DNA of 64,000 bases from Rhodococcus sp. 06-462-5 (GTDB lineage Bacteria; Actinomycetota; Actinomycetes; Mycobacteriales; Mycobacteriaceae): NCBI RefSeq assembly GCF_002258315.1, contig NZ_NOYD01000012.1:124001-188000 (forward strand). The letters run 5' to 3'. A program made the translations under genes and the position numbers. The stretch's first letter is position 1; each line of letters starts with the position of its first letter. The notes under the pieces are model-generated. The model was not told the DNA's origin. It was given only the letters and a program-made list of their open reading frames with translations, and did no database searches. This document shows, one piece after another, positions 10,687 to 21,289 of this stretch.

Positions 10687-13676
10687 AGTGTCGATCCGGT
10701 GCGCTCCCGCTTGACGTAGAGGCGGCTGGGAATGCGTTGACGCATCTCGTCGACATGGCTGACCACGCCGACGACGCGTCCGCCCGCACGTAGTTCGTCG
10801 AGGACCGCCATCACCGATTCGAGGGTGTCGGCGTCGAGTGTGCCGAATCCTTCGTCGATGAACATCGTGTCGAGGACGACACCGCCGGATTCGGCGGCCA
10901 CGACATCGGCGAGGCCCAACGCGAGCGAGAGCGATGCGAGAAACGCCTCACCGCCCGACAGTGTCTTGGCCGAGCGCACGACGCCGGTGTAGTCGTCCCT
11001 GATGTCCAATCCGAGACCGCCCCGCTTGCCGCGGACGCCTGCCTCGTCGGAGTGCACGAATTCGTAGCGGCCCGAGGACATTCGCCGCAGCCGTGCGGAT
11101 GCGGACTCTGCGACGTCCTCGAGTCGGGACGCGAGGACGTACGAGCGCAACGACATCTTGCGTGCATTCTGCCCCCGGCCCGCCACCACGTCCGCGAGGT
11201 TGGCGAGCTCGTCGAACTCGGCACGTTGTGGCGCGATGGCCTGGGCGGCGGTGAACAGTTCGGCGATCAGCCGCTCCAGATCGTCTGCACGCCTTCGGCA
11301 TTCCGCCACCGCCGCGGCGGCGGCCCTGACCTTCTCGTCCAGCTCGGCGCACGCCTGCTCCAGCGGACCCAGGTCCACCGGCAACCGACCGGCCACGTCC
11401 ACGATGGCGGGCTCGCGCAGCACGTGCTCGGCATGCGCTCGCGCCTCCTCGGCGGTGCGCAGTTCGGTCTCGATCTGCTCGACGCGGTCTGCAGCCAGCA
11501 CTGCCCCGGCCGCCGCGTCGACGGACTCGAAATTCGACGCCTCCACGCGTCGGTCCAGTTCGGCTGCCAGCTCATCGGCGCGAACAGTGGCGTCGAGCCA
11601 GGCGATACGCGCCTCCTGGATTCGCCGAGCACCGTCGATCAGAGCTTCTCGCTCCGCTATTCGGTCTGCCAACGATGCGCCCTCGTCCACTGCCTCGGCG
11701 ATCGACGCACGCATCTGCGCCAGCGATTCCTCGGTGGCCGAGATCCGTTCGTCCACGGCACTACGCGAGGCAACGAGGTCGTGGAGTGTGACCGTCAGCG
11801 CGTCCGACTCGCTCCGCAGACGATTCAGTTCCGCGGTTGCGGGTTCGACATCGGCGGCACGCGCGCGGGCGTCCTGCACTGCGGTGGTAGCCGCATCGAG
11901 GATCCGGGTCAGGTCCGCAGCCGAGGCCCCTCCGGTGCGGTCGTGCAGCAGGTCCACGCCGCGTTGCGCTTCTGCGACGACTGCGACCGCCCGATCGAGC
12001 GCAGCAGCGGCCTTGCGTTGCGCGGCGGCGGCCTTGTCTTCCTGTGCCTTGGTCACCGTCGACGTGGACGCAGCAGCGGGATGCGGGTGCACCTCCGATC
12101 CGCACACGACGCACGGCTCCCCCGCCTCCAGACGGGCCGCCAGCTCGGCTGCCATCCCGTCGATGCGTCGCTCACGGAGATCGAGCAGATGCTCCCAGGC
12201 CGTGTTGTGCGCGGCTCCCGCGCTGTCGCGAGCTCGCTCTGCCTCGGCCAGAGTCGCGCGTGTGCGCACCAATTCGAGTGCGGACTCTGCTGCCGCGCGA
12301 GCCCGACTGCAGCGCTCATCCAGACCCGGCAACTCTGCCGCAGCCGCGGCGGCTCGGGCCATCCGTGCTTCGACCGCTGCGATCTGCTCGGGCATCGAGG
12401 CCTGCGAGTGCACGGTACGTTCGATCGCCGCCGCGGTAGTACGTTGCTGCGCACGATATTCGGCGAGGGTGCCGTCGAGTCGGTCGGCTTCGCGGGCGAG
12501 ACCGAGCAGCGACTGCAACCGCGCTACATCGGTGGTCCAGTCACGGACGAACTGTGCAACGACCGTGCGCTCGGCCGACGGATCCGCCGGAGACGGTGGC
12601 CAGTGCAGTGCAGTGTGAAAGCGTCGACCCTCCGCCGTAGCCGGAAGGGCACGCTCTGCCGCCGCGAGTGCGGACGTTGCGGCGTCGGTTGTCAGCCGCG
12701 CGAGACGGAGGTCTGCGGCAGCGTCCGCGATCGGTCCGGCGGCCGCGGAATCGGCGAGCTCGGTTCTGCGCGCTGCTCGCACCGTCTCGCCCTCCCGATA
12801 CTGCACGAGTTGCCCCTCGGCGAGAGCCCGCCGCCGCTGCAGATCGACAACGGTGGTGGCCTTCTTCAGAGTTGCCGATGCACGCCGGGCCGCCGCGTCG
12901 ATCAGCACTGCCCGACCTTGCGCGAGGGTCCGATTCTGCCGGGCATCGTCGAGGACGTCGGCCGCCCATTCGAGGGGGTCCGGCTGTTCGCCGTCCTCGC
13001 CCGCGGGCTCGGGCACTCCCGATGCCTGCGACACCCGGCCGAGCATGATGTCGATGGCGTGGTGAGCGTCGGCGAGTTCGGCGGCGAGCTCCCGGCGGCG
13101 CTGCGCGAACCACTCTTCGACGTCGCCGAATCTGCCTGTGTCGAAGAGTCTTTCGAGCAGGTTCCCGCGTTCGTCGCTGTCGGCCCGGAGGAAACGCGCG
13201 AACTCACCCTGCGGCAGCAACACCACCTGGAAGAACTGGTCGGCACTCATCCCGAGCAGCGCGTTGACGGCGTCACCGATCTCATTGAGCCGGGTGAGGT
13301 TCTGCCCGCGGCCGTCGAGCCAGGTGAGACTGGCCTTGGCGTGTTGCTTGGTGGTGCCCGTGCTTCGGAGCTTGGGCCGCAGGAACTCCGGACTGCGCAC
13401 AATTCTGATGCGCCGCCCACCGAGGGTCGCTTCCAACGTGACCTGCGGTACCGCACCCTTGGCCGCGTGATCGGACAGCAGCCGCTTGCCCTCGCGACGA
13501 GCTCCGGGCACTGTTCCGTACAGCGCGAACGCCACGGCGTCGAGCACCGTCGTCTTGCCGGCCCCGGTGTGACCGTGCAACAGGAAGAGCCCGTCGGCTC
13601 CCAGTGCATCGAAGTCCACCGTCTCCGTGCCCGCGAAGGGACCGAAAGCGGTGATCTCGAGTGAATGCAACCTCAT
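10668..13676 (-). CDS. sbcC: Nuclease SbcCD subunit C (SMC-like ATPase)
   Basis: Large 1002-residue ATPase of the SbcC/Rad50 group, which with SbcD opens and degrades hairpins and blocked DNA ends. Walker A GHTGAGKTT is at residues 35-43. A long Ala/Glu/Arg-rich coiled coil spans about residues 170-860, with the zinc-hook CVVC near its centre in GEPCVVCGSEVHPHP. The signature LSGGEAFLASLSLALGLAD and Walker B MFIDEGFGTLD are near the C-terminus. Its ATG overlaps the sbcD stop (ATGA). Confidence 0.95.
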   Translation of the reverse strand: MRLHSLEITAFGPFAGTETVDFDALGADGLFLLHGHTGAGKTTVLDAVAFALYGTVPGARREGKRLLSDHAAKGAVPQVTLEATLGGRRIRIVRSPEFLRPKLRSTGTTKQHAKASLTWLDGRGQNLTRLNEIGDAVNALLGMSADQFFQVVLLPQGEFARFLRADSDERGNLLERLFDTGRFGDVEEWFAQRRRELAAELADAHHAIDIMLGRVSQASGVPEPAGEDGEQPDPLEWAADVLDDARQNRTLAQGRAVLIDAAARRASATLKKATTVVDLQRRRALAEGQLVQYREGETVRAARRTELADSAAAGPIADAAADLRLARLTTDAATSALAAAERALPATAEGRRFHTALHWPPSPADPSAERTVVAQFVRDWTTDVARLQSLLGLAREADRLDGTLAEYRAQQRTTAAAIERTVHSQASMPEQIAAVEARMARAAAAAAELPGLDERCSRARAAAESALELVRTRATLAEAERARDSAGAAHNTAWEHLLDLRERRIDGMAAELAARLEAGEPCVVCGSEVHPHPAAASTSTVTKAQEDKAAAAQRKAAAALDRAVAVVAEAQRGVDLLHDRTGGASAADLTRILDAATTAVQDARARAADVEPATAELNRLRSESDALTVTLHDLVASRSAVDERISATEESLAQMRASIAEAVDEGASLADRIAEREALIDGARRIQEARIAWLDATVRADELAAELDRRVEASNFESVDAAAGAVLAADRVEQIETELRTAEEARAHAEHVLREPAIVDVAGRLPVDLGPLEQACAELDEKVRAAAAAVAECRRRADDLERLIAELFTAAQAIAPQRAEFDELANLADVVAGRGQNARKMSLRSYVLASRLEDVAESASARLRRMSSGRYEFVHSDEAGVRGKRGGLGLDIRDDYTGVVRSAKTLSGGEAFLASLSLALGLADVVAAESGGVVLDTMFIDEGFGTLDADTLESVMAVLDELRAGGRVVGVVSHVDEMRQRIPSRLYVKRERTGSTLQVVAS

Positions 13677-14863
13677 GCAGCACCGCGGTCGGCTGTGGTG
13701 GCCGTCCCGCGGACGGCCTCGGTCTCACGTTGCACCGAGGCCAGAGCGCGAGCCAGAAGCGCGGACTCCGCTACCGTCGGCACGCTGCGCATGTCCGTCA
13801 CGAACGAGGTGGCGATGTCGAGATCGCTGCGGCCGCGCACACGGTCGCGGTAGCGAAGCTCGCCGGATCCCTCCGGACGACGCCATTCCAAGTGGATCGC
13901 GTGCGGGAAACGCTGCTGCAGCAAGCGCATTGCGTCGACCGGTCGTACCTCGTCGGTGAGCACGGCTGAGACGTAGTGATCCTCGAGCTCGCAATATGCT
14001 GCGTCCGTTGTCAATTCCTCGACCGTGCCTTCGATGCGGGCGAGCCCGCGCACCACCGGCAGATCGACTCGCTCGACACTGCCGAGACCGTTGGCGTCGA
14101 GATCGAGAATCCATACCGCCTTGTGGTGCGAGCGCTCGCCGAACGAATAGGGCAGCGGCGAACCGGAGTACCGCACCCGGTCGGTGAGGGTCTGGGGCGA
14201 ATGCAGATGTCCGAGCGCCACGTAGTCGACGCCGTCGAATGCCGACGCAGGCGCAGTTTCGATACCGCCGGAGGAGATCGACCGCTCCGATCCGGTCGCC
14301 TCACCGCCGACGATGAAAGCGTGGGCGAGCACGACCGAGCGAACGCGTTGCCCTGCCTCACTTCTCGTCGCGAGATCGCCGCGCACCCGATCCATTGCGG
14401 CACCGAGTACGTCGGCATGGGTACGCGCAGTGGGAACGTCGAGTTCGGCGCGAGTGGTTTCGGGCTCGAGATACGGAATGCCGTAGAACGCAACGCAGCC
14501 GTGTTCGTCGTCGATGACGACCGGGGTGCCGACGTCGCCCACTCGCGTCATCAGATGCAGCCCCCCTGCCGACGCGAAAGCAGCGCCCGCTCCCAGTCGC
14601 GCGGGCGAATCGTGGTTTCCCGACGTCGCGACGATCACGGCACCGGCCGCTCGAATGGCCTCCAGTCCGCGGTTGCAGACCAGGACGGCATCGGCACTGG
14701 GAACAGCGCGGTCGTAGATGTCGCCCGGCACCACCACCACATCGATCGACTGTGCCGCAACCAGTTCCGCGATGGACCTCAGCACAGCGCCCTGATCGGC
14801 CAGCAGGTCGACACCGTGAAAGGTGCGACCGATGTGCCAGTCCGAGGTGTGCAGAATTCTCAT
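13673..14863 (-). CDS. sbcD: Nuclease SbcCD subunit D (Mre11-type exonuclease)
   Basis: Metallophosphoesterase nuclease of 396 residues. All metal motifs are visible: SDWHIGRTFHG at the N-terminus, GDIYDRAVPS, GNHDSPARLG and GHLHSP. I start at MRILHTSDWH (14863) because SbcD proteins begin with this strand; ten further in-frame residues upstream are unlikely. First gene of the sbcD-sbcC operon, with a 4-base ATGA overlap. Confidence 0.95.
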   Translation of the reverse strand: MRILHTSDWHIGRTFHGVDLLADQGAVLRSIAELVAAQSIDVVVVPGDIYDRAVPSADAVLVCNRGLEAIRAAGAVIVATSGNHDSPARLGAGAAFASAGGLHLMTRVGDVGTPVVIDDEHGCVAFYGIPYLEPETTRAELDVPTARTHADVLGAAMDRVRGDLATRSEAGQRVRSVVLAHAFIVGGEATGSERSISSGGIETAPASAFDGVDYVALGHLHSPQTLTDRVRYSGSPLPYSFGERSHHKAVWILDLDANGLGSVERVDLPVVRGLARIEGTVEELTTDAAYCELEDHYVSAVLTDEVRPVDAMRLLQQRFPHAIHLEWRRPEGSGELRYRDRVRGRSDLDIATSFVTDMRSVPTVAESALLARALASVQRETEAVRGTATTADRGAA

Positions 14864-14985
14864 GCGTTCGACGCTATCGGGAACCACCGACAAACTCCTC
14901 GAGGTGCCTCGGCCTGTCGGACGTGAGCTCGGTCCACAGCCTTCGAGAACCGAAGTTGTCGGTACCGTCCTGCATCATCTGCCCC

Positions 14986-16152
14986 ATGAACATTCTCACC
15001 GCGTTCGGACTGCTCGTCGCACTCGGCATCGGCGCGGTCGTCGGCTGGCTGTTGCACGCCTCGCGGATGGGCGATCGCGCCGTACGAGCCGAAGCCCAAC
15101 TGGCCGCGCTGCGCGAGCACGAAGGCATGCTTCGGCAGTCGCTGAGTGCGGTCAACGAGGACTCGGCGCGACGCAATTCGACCGTGATCGGCCAGCAGGT
15201 CTCGCACCTGGTCGAGCCGTTGCACGATGCCGTCGATGCGCTCTCCGAGCACGTCCGGCAGGTCGAGCACAATCGCATCCGGGCGTACGCGGGATTGTCG
15301 GAGCAGGTCACCGGTATGCATCGTGCGTCGATGCATCTGTCGACCCAGACCGGTCAGCTCGTCACGGCGCTGCGCGCACCGCAGATCCGGGGCCGGTGGG
15401 GCGAGATCCAACTCGAGCGCGTCGTCGAGCTGGCGGGCATGCTCAAGCACTGCGATTTCGACACGCAGGTGAGCAAGGACGGCATCCGACCCGACATGAT
15501 CGTCCGTCTCGCGGGCGGTCGACAGATCGTCGTCGACGCCAAGGTGCCGTTCGCGGCGTATCTCGACGCCGCCCAGGACGAGGATCCCGATGCGCGGGAG
15601 AAGAATCTGCGACGCCATGCAAAGCAGCTGCGGACCCACATCGACCAGTTGGCCGACAAGGCGTACTGGCAGGCGTTCGAGCCGACGCCGGAATTCGTCG
15701 TGCTGTTCGTTCCCGGCGACCCGTTTCTCGACGCGGCCCTGACGTCGGACACCGGTCTGCTCGAGTACGCGTTCGGTCGGAACGTGATCCTGGCCACCCC
15801 GACCACCCTGGTCGCGCTGCTCCGGACCGTCGCCTACACGTGGAAGCAGGAGTCACTGGCCGAGGACGCGGCACGCATCCAGCAACTGGGGCGCGAGCTG
15901 TACACGCGGATCGGTGTCGTCTCGACACACCTGGACAAGCTCGGTGCCCACCTCGGCAAGGCCGTCGAGTCCTTCAATTCCACCGTCGGGTCCGTCGATA
16001 CCCGGGTGAGCGTGACGGCGAGAAAGCTGCACGAGCTCGAGCTGTTCGACGCCGAGCCGGTGGACATCGCCCGAGTCGACGAGCGGCCCAAACTGTCCGA
16101 TTCGTCCCGCTACCGGCACGACTTCGGTCATGTCAGCGATGCAGTCGGCTGA
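14986..16152 (+). CDS. rmuC: DNA recombination protein RmuC
   Basis: Protein of about 388 residues. An N-terminal membrane anchor (residues 4-22) is followed by a coiled-coil region (about 35-120) and the RmuC nuclease-like core, containing GRWGEIQLERVVELAGM, the VDAKVPF motif and the FVPGDPF region near the C-terminal third. RmuC proteins limit rearrangements at inverted repeats and are predicted PD-(D/E)XK-type nucleases. The start is the ATG at 14986, which opens directly into the anchor. Divergent from sbcDC, so this region groups two DNA-structure maintenance systems. Confidence 0.92.
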   Translation: MNILTAFGLLVALGIGAVVGWLLHASRMGDRAVRAEAQLAALREHEGMLRQSLSAVNEDSARRNSTVIGQQVSHLVEPLHDAVDALSEHVRQVEHNRIRAYAGLSEQVTGMHRASMHLSTQTGQLVTALRAPQIRGRWGEIQLERVVELAGMLKHCDFDTQVSKDGIRPDMIVRLAGGRQIVVDAKVPFAAYLDAAQDEDPDAREKNLRRHAKQLRTHIDQLADKAYWQAFEPTPEFVVLFVPGDPFLDAALTSDTGLLEYAFGRNVILATPTTLVALLRTVAYTWKQESLAEDAARIQQLGRELYTRIGVVSTHLDKLGAHLGKAVESFNSTVGSVDTRVSVTARKLHELELFDAEPVDIARVDERPKLSDSSRYRHDFGHVSDAVG

Positions 16153-16172
16153 ACAACGGCTAACCTCGGGGG

Positions 16173-17318
16173 GTGTCTACCTCCCAACGTGCCCGCTCCG
16201 GGGTACCGCTGGATCACCGATCCATCCTCGCGACCCTGCCCGGCGTTCCCGCATGGGGTGCCGTCGCGATCGCCGCGGGACTGACTTTTCTCGGATTTCT
16301 GATCGATGCCGCTCGCGGTACCGAGCTGACCGGTGCGTTCGCGTTCTTGTACGTCCTCGGCTGCATCGCAGGCGTTCTTCTCGTTCGCTTCCGCGGACTG
16401 TTCACCGCGATGGTGCAAGCACCACTGATCCTGTTCGTGGCCGTGCCGCTGTCGTACCAGTACTTCACCGACAACGCAGGCACCAGCCTCAAGGACATCA
16501 TCCTCAACGTTGCCATTCCGCTGGTCAACCGATTTCCGCTGATGCTGCTCGGCACCGTGGTCGCCGTCGGACTCGGAGTCCTGCGCATCGTGCTCAAACG
16601 GCAGAACACGCATGCCCCCACCCTTCGGCGAAGCCAGAAGGCCGAGAGCACTGTTCGACGCAGCCCGAAACCCGGCGACGACAAGCCCACCAGAGCCCAG
16701 CGCCGAGCACAGGAAGAGCGCCCCGAACGGTCACGCAGGCGAGCAGCCGCAGCCGATCGCAGCTCCGACTCCGCAGCCGAGGCCACCGACATCGTGCCCG
16801 GTCCGTACGTCGGTCGCCGGAGCACCGATTCTCGCCCTCGACCCGACACCGAACCTCGCTCGAGTTCGAGCCCACGACGATCGGCTGCGTCGGCACCGCA
16901 GACTCGCTACGCCGCCACCGACTCCCCTCGGCAGAACTACAAGCCCGAATACCAGAAGCCCGAATACCCGCGAACGCAGTATCCACAGGCCCAGTCCCGT
17001 GAACCGCAGTCCCGTGAGACTCAGCCACGCGAGACGCAATCACGTGAAGCGCAGCGGCCACAACCGTCCGAGTCGCGCTACTCGGCAGAGCCTCGGTATT
17101 CGACCGAACCCCGTCGCGAGCGCTCGGCCCGGGTCCACGCTCCTCGCGAGGTTGCCGATCCGTACAGCACCGGAGCCAGGCCCGTCGTCACTCCCCGGAC
17201 GAGCGCGTCCAGTGCAGGCGACGGACAGGGCGATCACGCTCTGCCCAGCACGCACCGGGACGACATTCCCCCGCATCCGGTGCCGCGGGTTCGCTACCGC
17301 GACCGCCACAGCGACTAG
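16173..17318 (+). CDS. DUF6542 membrane protein with repetitive disordered tail
   Basis: A 381-residue protein starting at a GTG. Residues about 25-135 contain four hydrophobic segments and match the DUF6542 pattern of mycolic-acid actinomycetes (homologue of Rv1111c from gene order, by memory). The remaining 240 residues are charged and low complexity, rich in Arg/Ser/Pro/Gln, with near-tandem copies of Y-x-K-P-E-Y and (E/R)-x-Q-(S/P)-R-E-(T/P)-Q. The tail is probably cytoplasmic and disordered. Function unknown. It ends 88 bases before the convergent ispH, with a strong hairpin between. Confidence 0.75.
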   Translation: MSTSQRARSGVPLDHRSILATLPGVPAWGAVAIAAGLTFLGFLIDAARGTELTGAFAFLYVLGCIAGVLLVRFRGLFTAMVQAPLILFVAVPLSYQYFTDNAGTSLKDIILNVAIPLVNRFPLMLLGTVVAVGLGVLRIVLKRQNTHAPTLRRSQKAESTVRRSPKPGDDKPTRAQRRAQEERPERSRRRAAAADRSSDSAAEATDIVPGPYVGRRSTDSRPRPDTEPRSSSSPRRSAASAPQTRYAATDSPRQNYKPEYQKPEYPRTQYPQAQSREPQSRETQPRETQSREAQRPQPSESRYSAEPRYSTEPRRERSARVHAPREVADPYSTGARPVVTPRTSASSAGDGQGDHALPSTHRDDIPPHPVPRVRYRDRHSD

Positions 17319-17334
17319 CTCGAACATCGAAAAA

Positions 17335-17383
17335 CGCCTCGTATCGGTTCCCTGCTCCTGCGCAGGGGTTCCGATACGAGGCG
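17335..17383. terminator. Long hairpin between DUF6542 gene and ispH
   Basis: CGCCTCGTATCGG (17335-17347) and CCGATACGAGGCG (17371-17383) are a perfect 13-bp inverted repeat. The 23-base loop itself contains an inner CCCTG/CAGGG pairing. An A-run precedes the left arm, giving a short U-tract for ispH transcripts. The position between convergent genes fits a bidirectional terminator. Confidence 0.75.
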
Positions 17384-17405
17384 AACGTCTTCGTGGACGT
17401 TGCAG

Positions 17406-18413
17406 CTAGCGAGCTGGGCGCAGCTCGCGGGGCAAGGAGAACACCAGAGTCTCGTTGGCGGTGGTGACCGGCTGTACGTCTGCGTAGCCGTGCTCGGCGA
17501 ACAGTTCGATGACGCCCTGCACCAGAATCTCCGGTACGGATGCACCCGAGGTGATGCCGATCGTCTCGACCCCGTCGAGCCAGGCCAAGTCGATTTCTTT
17601 CGCGTAGTCGACGAGGTAGCTCGCTCGCGCACCCGCGCCCAGTGCAACCTCGACCAACCGCACCGAGTTCGAGGAGTTCTTGGAGCCGACGACGATCACC
17701 AGATCGCATTCCGGTGCCATCGCCTTCACCGCGACCTGACGGTTCTGCGTGGCGTAGCAGATGTCGTCGCTCGGCGGGTCCTGGAGCGTCGGGAAGCGCT
17801 CACGCAGCTTGGCGACCGTCAGCATCGTCTCGTCGACGCTCAGCGTGGTCTGGGACAGCCAGATGACCTTGTTCTCGTCTCGAACGGTGACGTTGTCGAC
17901 CGACTCGGGGCCGTCGACCAGCTGAATGTGTTCGGGAGCTTCGCCTGCGGTGCCCTCGACCTCCTCGTGGCCCTCGTGGCCGATGAGGAGGATGTCGAAG
18001 TCATCCCTGGCGAAGCGCTTGGCTTCCTGGTGCACCTTGGTCACCAACGGGCAGGTGGCGTCGATGGTGCGCAGGTTTCGCTCGGCCGCAGAGGTGTGCA
18101 CGGCAGGTGAGACGCCGTGCGCGGAGAACACCAGCAGCGATCCCTCGGGAACCTCGTCGGTTTCCTCCACGAATACCGCGCCGCGATCGGACAACGTCTC
18201 GACCACATGCCGGTTGTGCACGATCTCCTTGCGCACGTACACCGGCGCACCGTGCTGTTCGAGCGCTTTCTCGACGGTCTCGACCGCACGATCGACACCC
18301 GCGCAGTAGCCCCGCGGCTCCGCGAGCAGCACTCGCTTACCCCCTGCGTACGAGGACTTACCCGTACCGGCGGACTGTGCAATACCAAGATTCAGTGGAA
18401 CAGCCGAAGACAT
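17406..18413 (-). CDS. ispH: 4-hydroxy-3-methylbut-2-enyl diphosphate reductase
   Basis: Last step of the MEP isoprenoid pathway, making IPP and DMAPP. The [4Fe-4S] cysteines are recognisable in [17 protein letters not shown] and CYATQNRQ, and the HNRHVV histidine and NSSNSVRL substrate loop are present. About 335 residues from the ATG at 18413, which has a strong GGGAGG ribosome site directly upstream; the longer frame to 18506 is not needed. The uppS-like isoprenyl transferase further along the window would use its products. Confidence 0.96.
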   Translation of the reverse strand: MSSAVPLNLGIAQSAGTGKSSYAGGKRVLLAEPRGYCAGVDRAVETVEKALEQHGAPVYVRKEIVHNRHVVETLSDRGAVFVEETDEVPEGSLLVFSAHGVSPAVHTSAAERNLRTIDATCPLVTKVHQEAKRFARDDFDILLIGHEGHEEVEGTAGEAPEHIQLVDGPESVDNVTVRDENKVIWLSQTTLSVDETMLTVAKLRERFPTLQDPPSDDICYATQNRQVAVKAMAPECDLVIVVGSKNSSNSVRLVEVALGAGARASYLVDYAKEIDLAWLDGVETIGITSGASVPEILVQGVIELFAEHGYADVQPVTTANETLVFSLPRELRPAR

Positions 18414-18535
18414 ACCTCCCAGGATACGTGCACCGAGCTCGCCTGCCTCGTTTCCATGTCCCTCGGCCCCCGCCGAGAAGGGTCGTACAGCCTGTCGGCT
18501 ACCCAAAGTTCACCGTTTCGGGCAGTCTGGTGCAC

Positions 18536-19138
18536 ATGACTCGAGTCCCCTTTGCAGCGCGTGTGGCTGCAGGCGTCGCCGTGACCGTCGTGGAAGAGGC
18601 TCGCAAGCTTCCCGGTTCCGCCCTGATGCTGCCGATGACGGTCGTCAGCGAGGCACTGGCGCGCGGCATGCGATTCCAGCAGCAGGTGACGGCGCTGGCC
18701 ATCAAGGGCGATCTGATCATCGCGACCTTGCCGGTCATCGGGACCCCGAGCGAGGAGCAGCCCTCCTGGGCCAGCTTCGACGAGGACGAAGACGAAGACA
18801 CGTTCCACGCCCCCGTCATCACCGACGACGTCGATGTCCCGGACGCCCCCGTGGCCGAGCCGGTCGCTGCGAACGGTCGCTTCGCTCTGTACTCGACGCC
18901 TCCGCTGGACGAGCCGGTTCAGGACACCTCGGCCAAGCGCGCGCCCTCCGCCGACAAGCCCGAGATCGTCGAGATGATCGACTTCGACACCCTCGCCCTG
19001 GCTCAGCTGCGCGCCCGCCTGCGCACGCTCTCGATCGAGGATCTCGAAACCCTGCTCGACTACGAGAACGACACGCTCTCCCGCGCCCCCTTCCAGACGA
19101 TGCTCGCCAACCGCATCACCACCGCCAAGGCCAAGTGA
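18536..19138 (+). CDS. Lipid-droplet-associated protein (Rv1109c-like)
   Basis: A 200-residue protein. An N-terminal amphipathic/hydrophobic region (about residues 1-75, small residues with Val/Leu) is followed by a very acidic linker (about 80-105, repeated Asp-Glu) and a helical C-terminus with [21 protein letters not shown]. Position between ispH and xseA and this layout match the major lipid-droplet protein of rhodococci and its mycobacterial homologue, as I recall them. It is thought to coat triacylglycerol droplets. The ATG at 18536 starts inside a much longer open frame that overlaps ispH and is discarded. Its stop overlaps the xseA GTG. Confidence 0.72.
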   Translation: MTRVPFAARVAAGVAVTVVEEARKLPGSALMLPMTVVSEALARGMRFQQQVTALAIKGDLIIATLPVIGTPSEEQPSWASFDEDEDEDTFHAPVITDDVDVPDAPVAEPVAANGRFALYSTPPLDEPVQDTSAKRAPSADKPEIVEMIDFDTLALAQLRARLRTLSIEDLETLLDYENDTLSRAPFQTMLANRITTAKAK

Positions 19139-20397
19139 GCACTCCCCCAACCCAGTCCGGTCCCACCCAACCAGGCGCGAGCACCGCCGAACAGCCGTGG
19201 CCGGTGCGTACCGTCGCCATGAAGGTTGCCGGCTGGATCGACAAGCTCGGCTCCATCTGGGTGGAGGGCCAGCTCACCCAGATCAACGCTCGTCCCGGCA
19301 CCAGGACGGCCTTTCTGACGCTGCGTGATCCGTCGGCCGACATGTCGCTGTCGGTGACGTGTTCGCCGCAGTTGCTCGATCGTTCACCGGTTCCGCTGAC
19401 CGAGGGTGCCCGCGTCATCCTCTACGGCAAGCTCTCGTTCTTCACCGGAAGGGGAACGATCTCGCTGCGCGCCACGGACATTCGCGCGGTGGGCGTCGGC
19501 GAACTGCTGGCTCGCATCGAACGACTCCGGGCTCTGCTCGCCGCGGAGGGGTTGTTCGACCCACGCCTCAAACGTCCGCTTCCATTCCTGCCGGGCACCA
19601 TCGGCCTGATCACCGCGCGCGCCAGCGCAGCCGAGAAGGACGTGCTGACCGTCGCGCAGAGGCGTTGGCCCGCGGTTCGATTCGAGGTTCGCAACACACC
19701 TGTTCAGGGTCCGCAATCGGTGCCGGCGATTCTGGACGCGCTGAAGGAGCTGAACGACGACCCCGCCGTCGACGTCATCATCCTCGCCCGCGGCGGCGGT
19801 AGCGTCGAGGATCTGCTGCCGTTCTCCGACGAGGCCCTGTGCCGCGCGATCTCCCGCGCCACCACGCCCATCGTCAGTGCCATCGGCCACGAGCCCGACA
19901 GCCCGCTCAGCGATCATGTGGCCGACCTGCGCGCCGCAACGCCTACCGATGCCGCCAAGCTCGTGGTGCCCGACGCCGTCGCCGAACAGGCCCTTGTCTC
20001 GGAACTGAAGTCGAGAAGTGCTGCAGCGCTGCGTAATTGGGTCGAGCGCGAGGCGCGCGGCCTGGACATGCTCCGACACCGGCCGGTACTGGCGGACCCA
20101 CTGGCCTCGCTCGAACAACGTCGCGAGGAGGTTCGACGGCTGCTCGACGCGGCCCGTCGCGACGTGCAACGCGAACTCACCACCCAGGACACGCTCGTCG
20201 AACATCTGCGGGCCAGACTGTCGACGCTGGGGCCTGCTGCCACACTTGCTCGGGGCTATGCCGTCGTACAGCGGGTGGTCGCGGGTTCGGATCCCGAGGT
20301 TCTGCGTTCGGTCGAGGACGCGCCACCGGGTACACAGATCAGAGTGCGCGTGGCCGACGGTGCCGTCACCGCCGCAGTCATGGGGCGAGTCAAATGA
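19135..20397 (+). CDS. xseA: Exodeoxyribonuclease VII large subunit
   Basis: 420-residue large subunit of the single-strand exonuclease ExoVII. An N-terminal OB-fold (about residues 20-120, [13 protein letters not shown]) is followed by the XseA core with [32 protein letters not shown] and the [23 protein letters not shown] motif, then a C-terminal coiled coil. It starts at a GTG overlapping the previous stop (GTGA) and is followed by xseB, so lipid-droplet gene, xseA and xseB read as one operon. Confidence 0.96.
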   Translation: MSTPPTQSGPTQPGASTAEQPWPVRTVAMKVAGWIDKLGSIWVEGQLTQINARPGTRTAFLTLRDPSADMSLSVTCSPQLLDRSPVPLTEGARVILYGKLSFFTGRGTISLRATDIRAVGVGELLARIERLRALLAAEGLFDPRLKRPLPFLPGTIGLITARASAAEKDVLTVAQRRWPAVRFEVRNTPVQGPQSVPAILDALKELNDDPAVDVIILARGGGSVEDLLPFSDEALCRAISRATTPIVSAIGHEPDSPLSDHVADLRAATPTDAAKLVVPDAVAEQALVSELKSRSAAALRNWVEREARGLDMLRHRPVLADPLASLEQRREEVRRLLDAARRDVQRELTTQDTLVEHLRARLSTLGPAATLARGYAVVQRVVAGSDPEVLRSVEDAPPGTQIRVRVADGAVTAAVMGRVK

Positions 20398-20411
20398 CAG
20401 AAGGAGTACGC

Positions 20412-20633
20412 ATGAGCGAGAACGACAAGCCGGTATCGGAACTGGGCTACGAAGAGGCCCGCGACGAGCTGGTGGGCGTGGTGAAGATTCTCGAACAGGG
20501 CGGGCTCGATCTCGACGCCTCCCTGGCCCTGTGGGAGCGCGGAGAGCAGCTGGCCACTCGATGCGAGGAGCAGCTCGCCGGTGCCCGCAAGCGGATCGAG
20601 ACCGCGCTCGCGAGCACCGAGAAGGACAGCTAG
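20412..20633 (+). CDS. xseB: Exodeoxyribonuclease VII small subunit
   Basis: 73-residue small subunit with the standard XseB helical pair: [20 protein letters not shown], then [21 protein letters not shown] choose the ATG at 20412 because AAGGAG at 20401-20406 sits directly upstream. An alternative ATG at 20394 overlaps the xseA stop and would add six residues. The last 4 bases overlap the convergent DUF4245 gene. Confidence 0.95.
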   Translation: MSENDKPVSELGYEEARDELVGVVKILEQGGLDLDASLALWERGEQLATRCEEQLAGARKRIETALASTEKDS

Positions 20634-21202
20634 GGCGCGAGCGGTTCGGTGACTTCGAGGGACTCGGCGAGCGTGGTGAAGTCCCCATCGTTCGCGGTAC
20701 CGCCCAGCAGGATTCGCACGTCGCCGAAGTCCGAGACCCAGTACTTCCGCGAGCCCTCCTCGCCGTAGACGACCCAATCTCGACCCGATACGTTCTGCGC
20801 GCCCGACGCGTACACCGTCTCGTCGCCTGCGACGAAGGGAACCAACACTTCCTCGACGGCGCTGGTCTGGGTCAGCTGCAGATACGCACCCGATCCGGTG
20901 ATGTATCCGACAGTCGACACCGGTCCGCCGTTGTCGCCTGCGATCGTCGGGCGACTACCCGAGTTGGGTGTCCAATCCTCGGGAACAGCCGGATTACGCA
21001 CCGGAAAGCCGATTTCCGACGCGTCGTACTGCAGCGCGGTGTCGATGTCGAAGTTGGGGATGGGGCCCTGCTGGGGCCCGCCGGGGCTCAGCGAGCACTG
21101 ACTGGCGATGCCCGCAATCAACAAACACGCGATGACCAGCGGAATGAGCGACCACACCATGTCGCGGCTGTTGTTGAGAATCCGAGGTTTGCTGTTTGCC
21201 AC
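20630..21202 (-). CDS. DUF4245 domain membrane-anchored protein
   Basis: 190-residue protein with a short basic N-terminus, one membrane span (about residues 16-34, [18 protein letters not shown]) and an extracytoplasmic domain of the DUF4245 family found in mycobacteria and relatives beside glpX. The span is followed by a cysteine, but the surrounding residues do not form a clear lipobox. Starts at a GTG, divergent from glpX. Function unknown; the neighbourhood is conserved in M. tuberculosis (Rv1100 region, by memory). Confidence 0.82.
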   Translation of the reverse strand: MANSKPRILNNSRDMVWSLIPLVIACLLIAGIASQCSLSPGGPQQGPIPNFDIDTALQYDASEIGFPVRNPAVPEDWTPNSGSRPTIAGDNGGPVSTVGYITGSGAYLQLTQTSAVEEVLVPFVAGDETVYASGAQNVSGRDWVVYGEEGSRKYWVSDFGDVRILLGGTANDGDFTTLAESLEVTEPLAP

Positions 21203-21289
21203 CCCACCAGTATCCCCTCTGCGCAGCAGTGCTCGATCGGCGCGTGCCTCACAGACGACCCGACCCCACCGCGGGCATCACAGAAGTGA

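Noticed and set aside
11052..13664. 870-codon open frame antisense to sbcC
   Set aside because: Shadow of a GC-rich gene; the translation is low-complexity Arg/Gly/His-rich with no domain.
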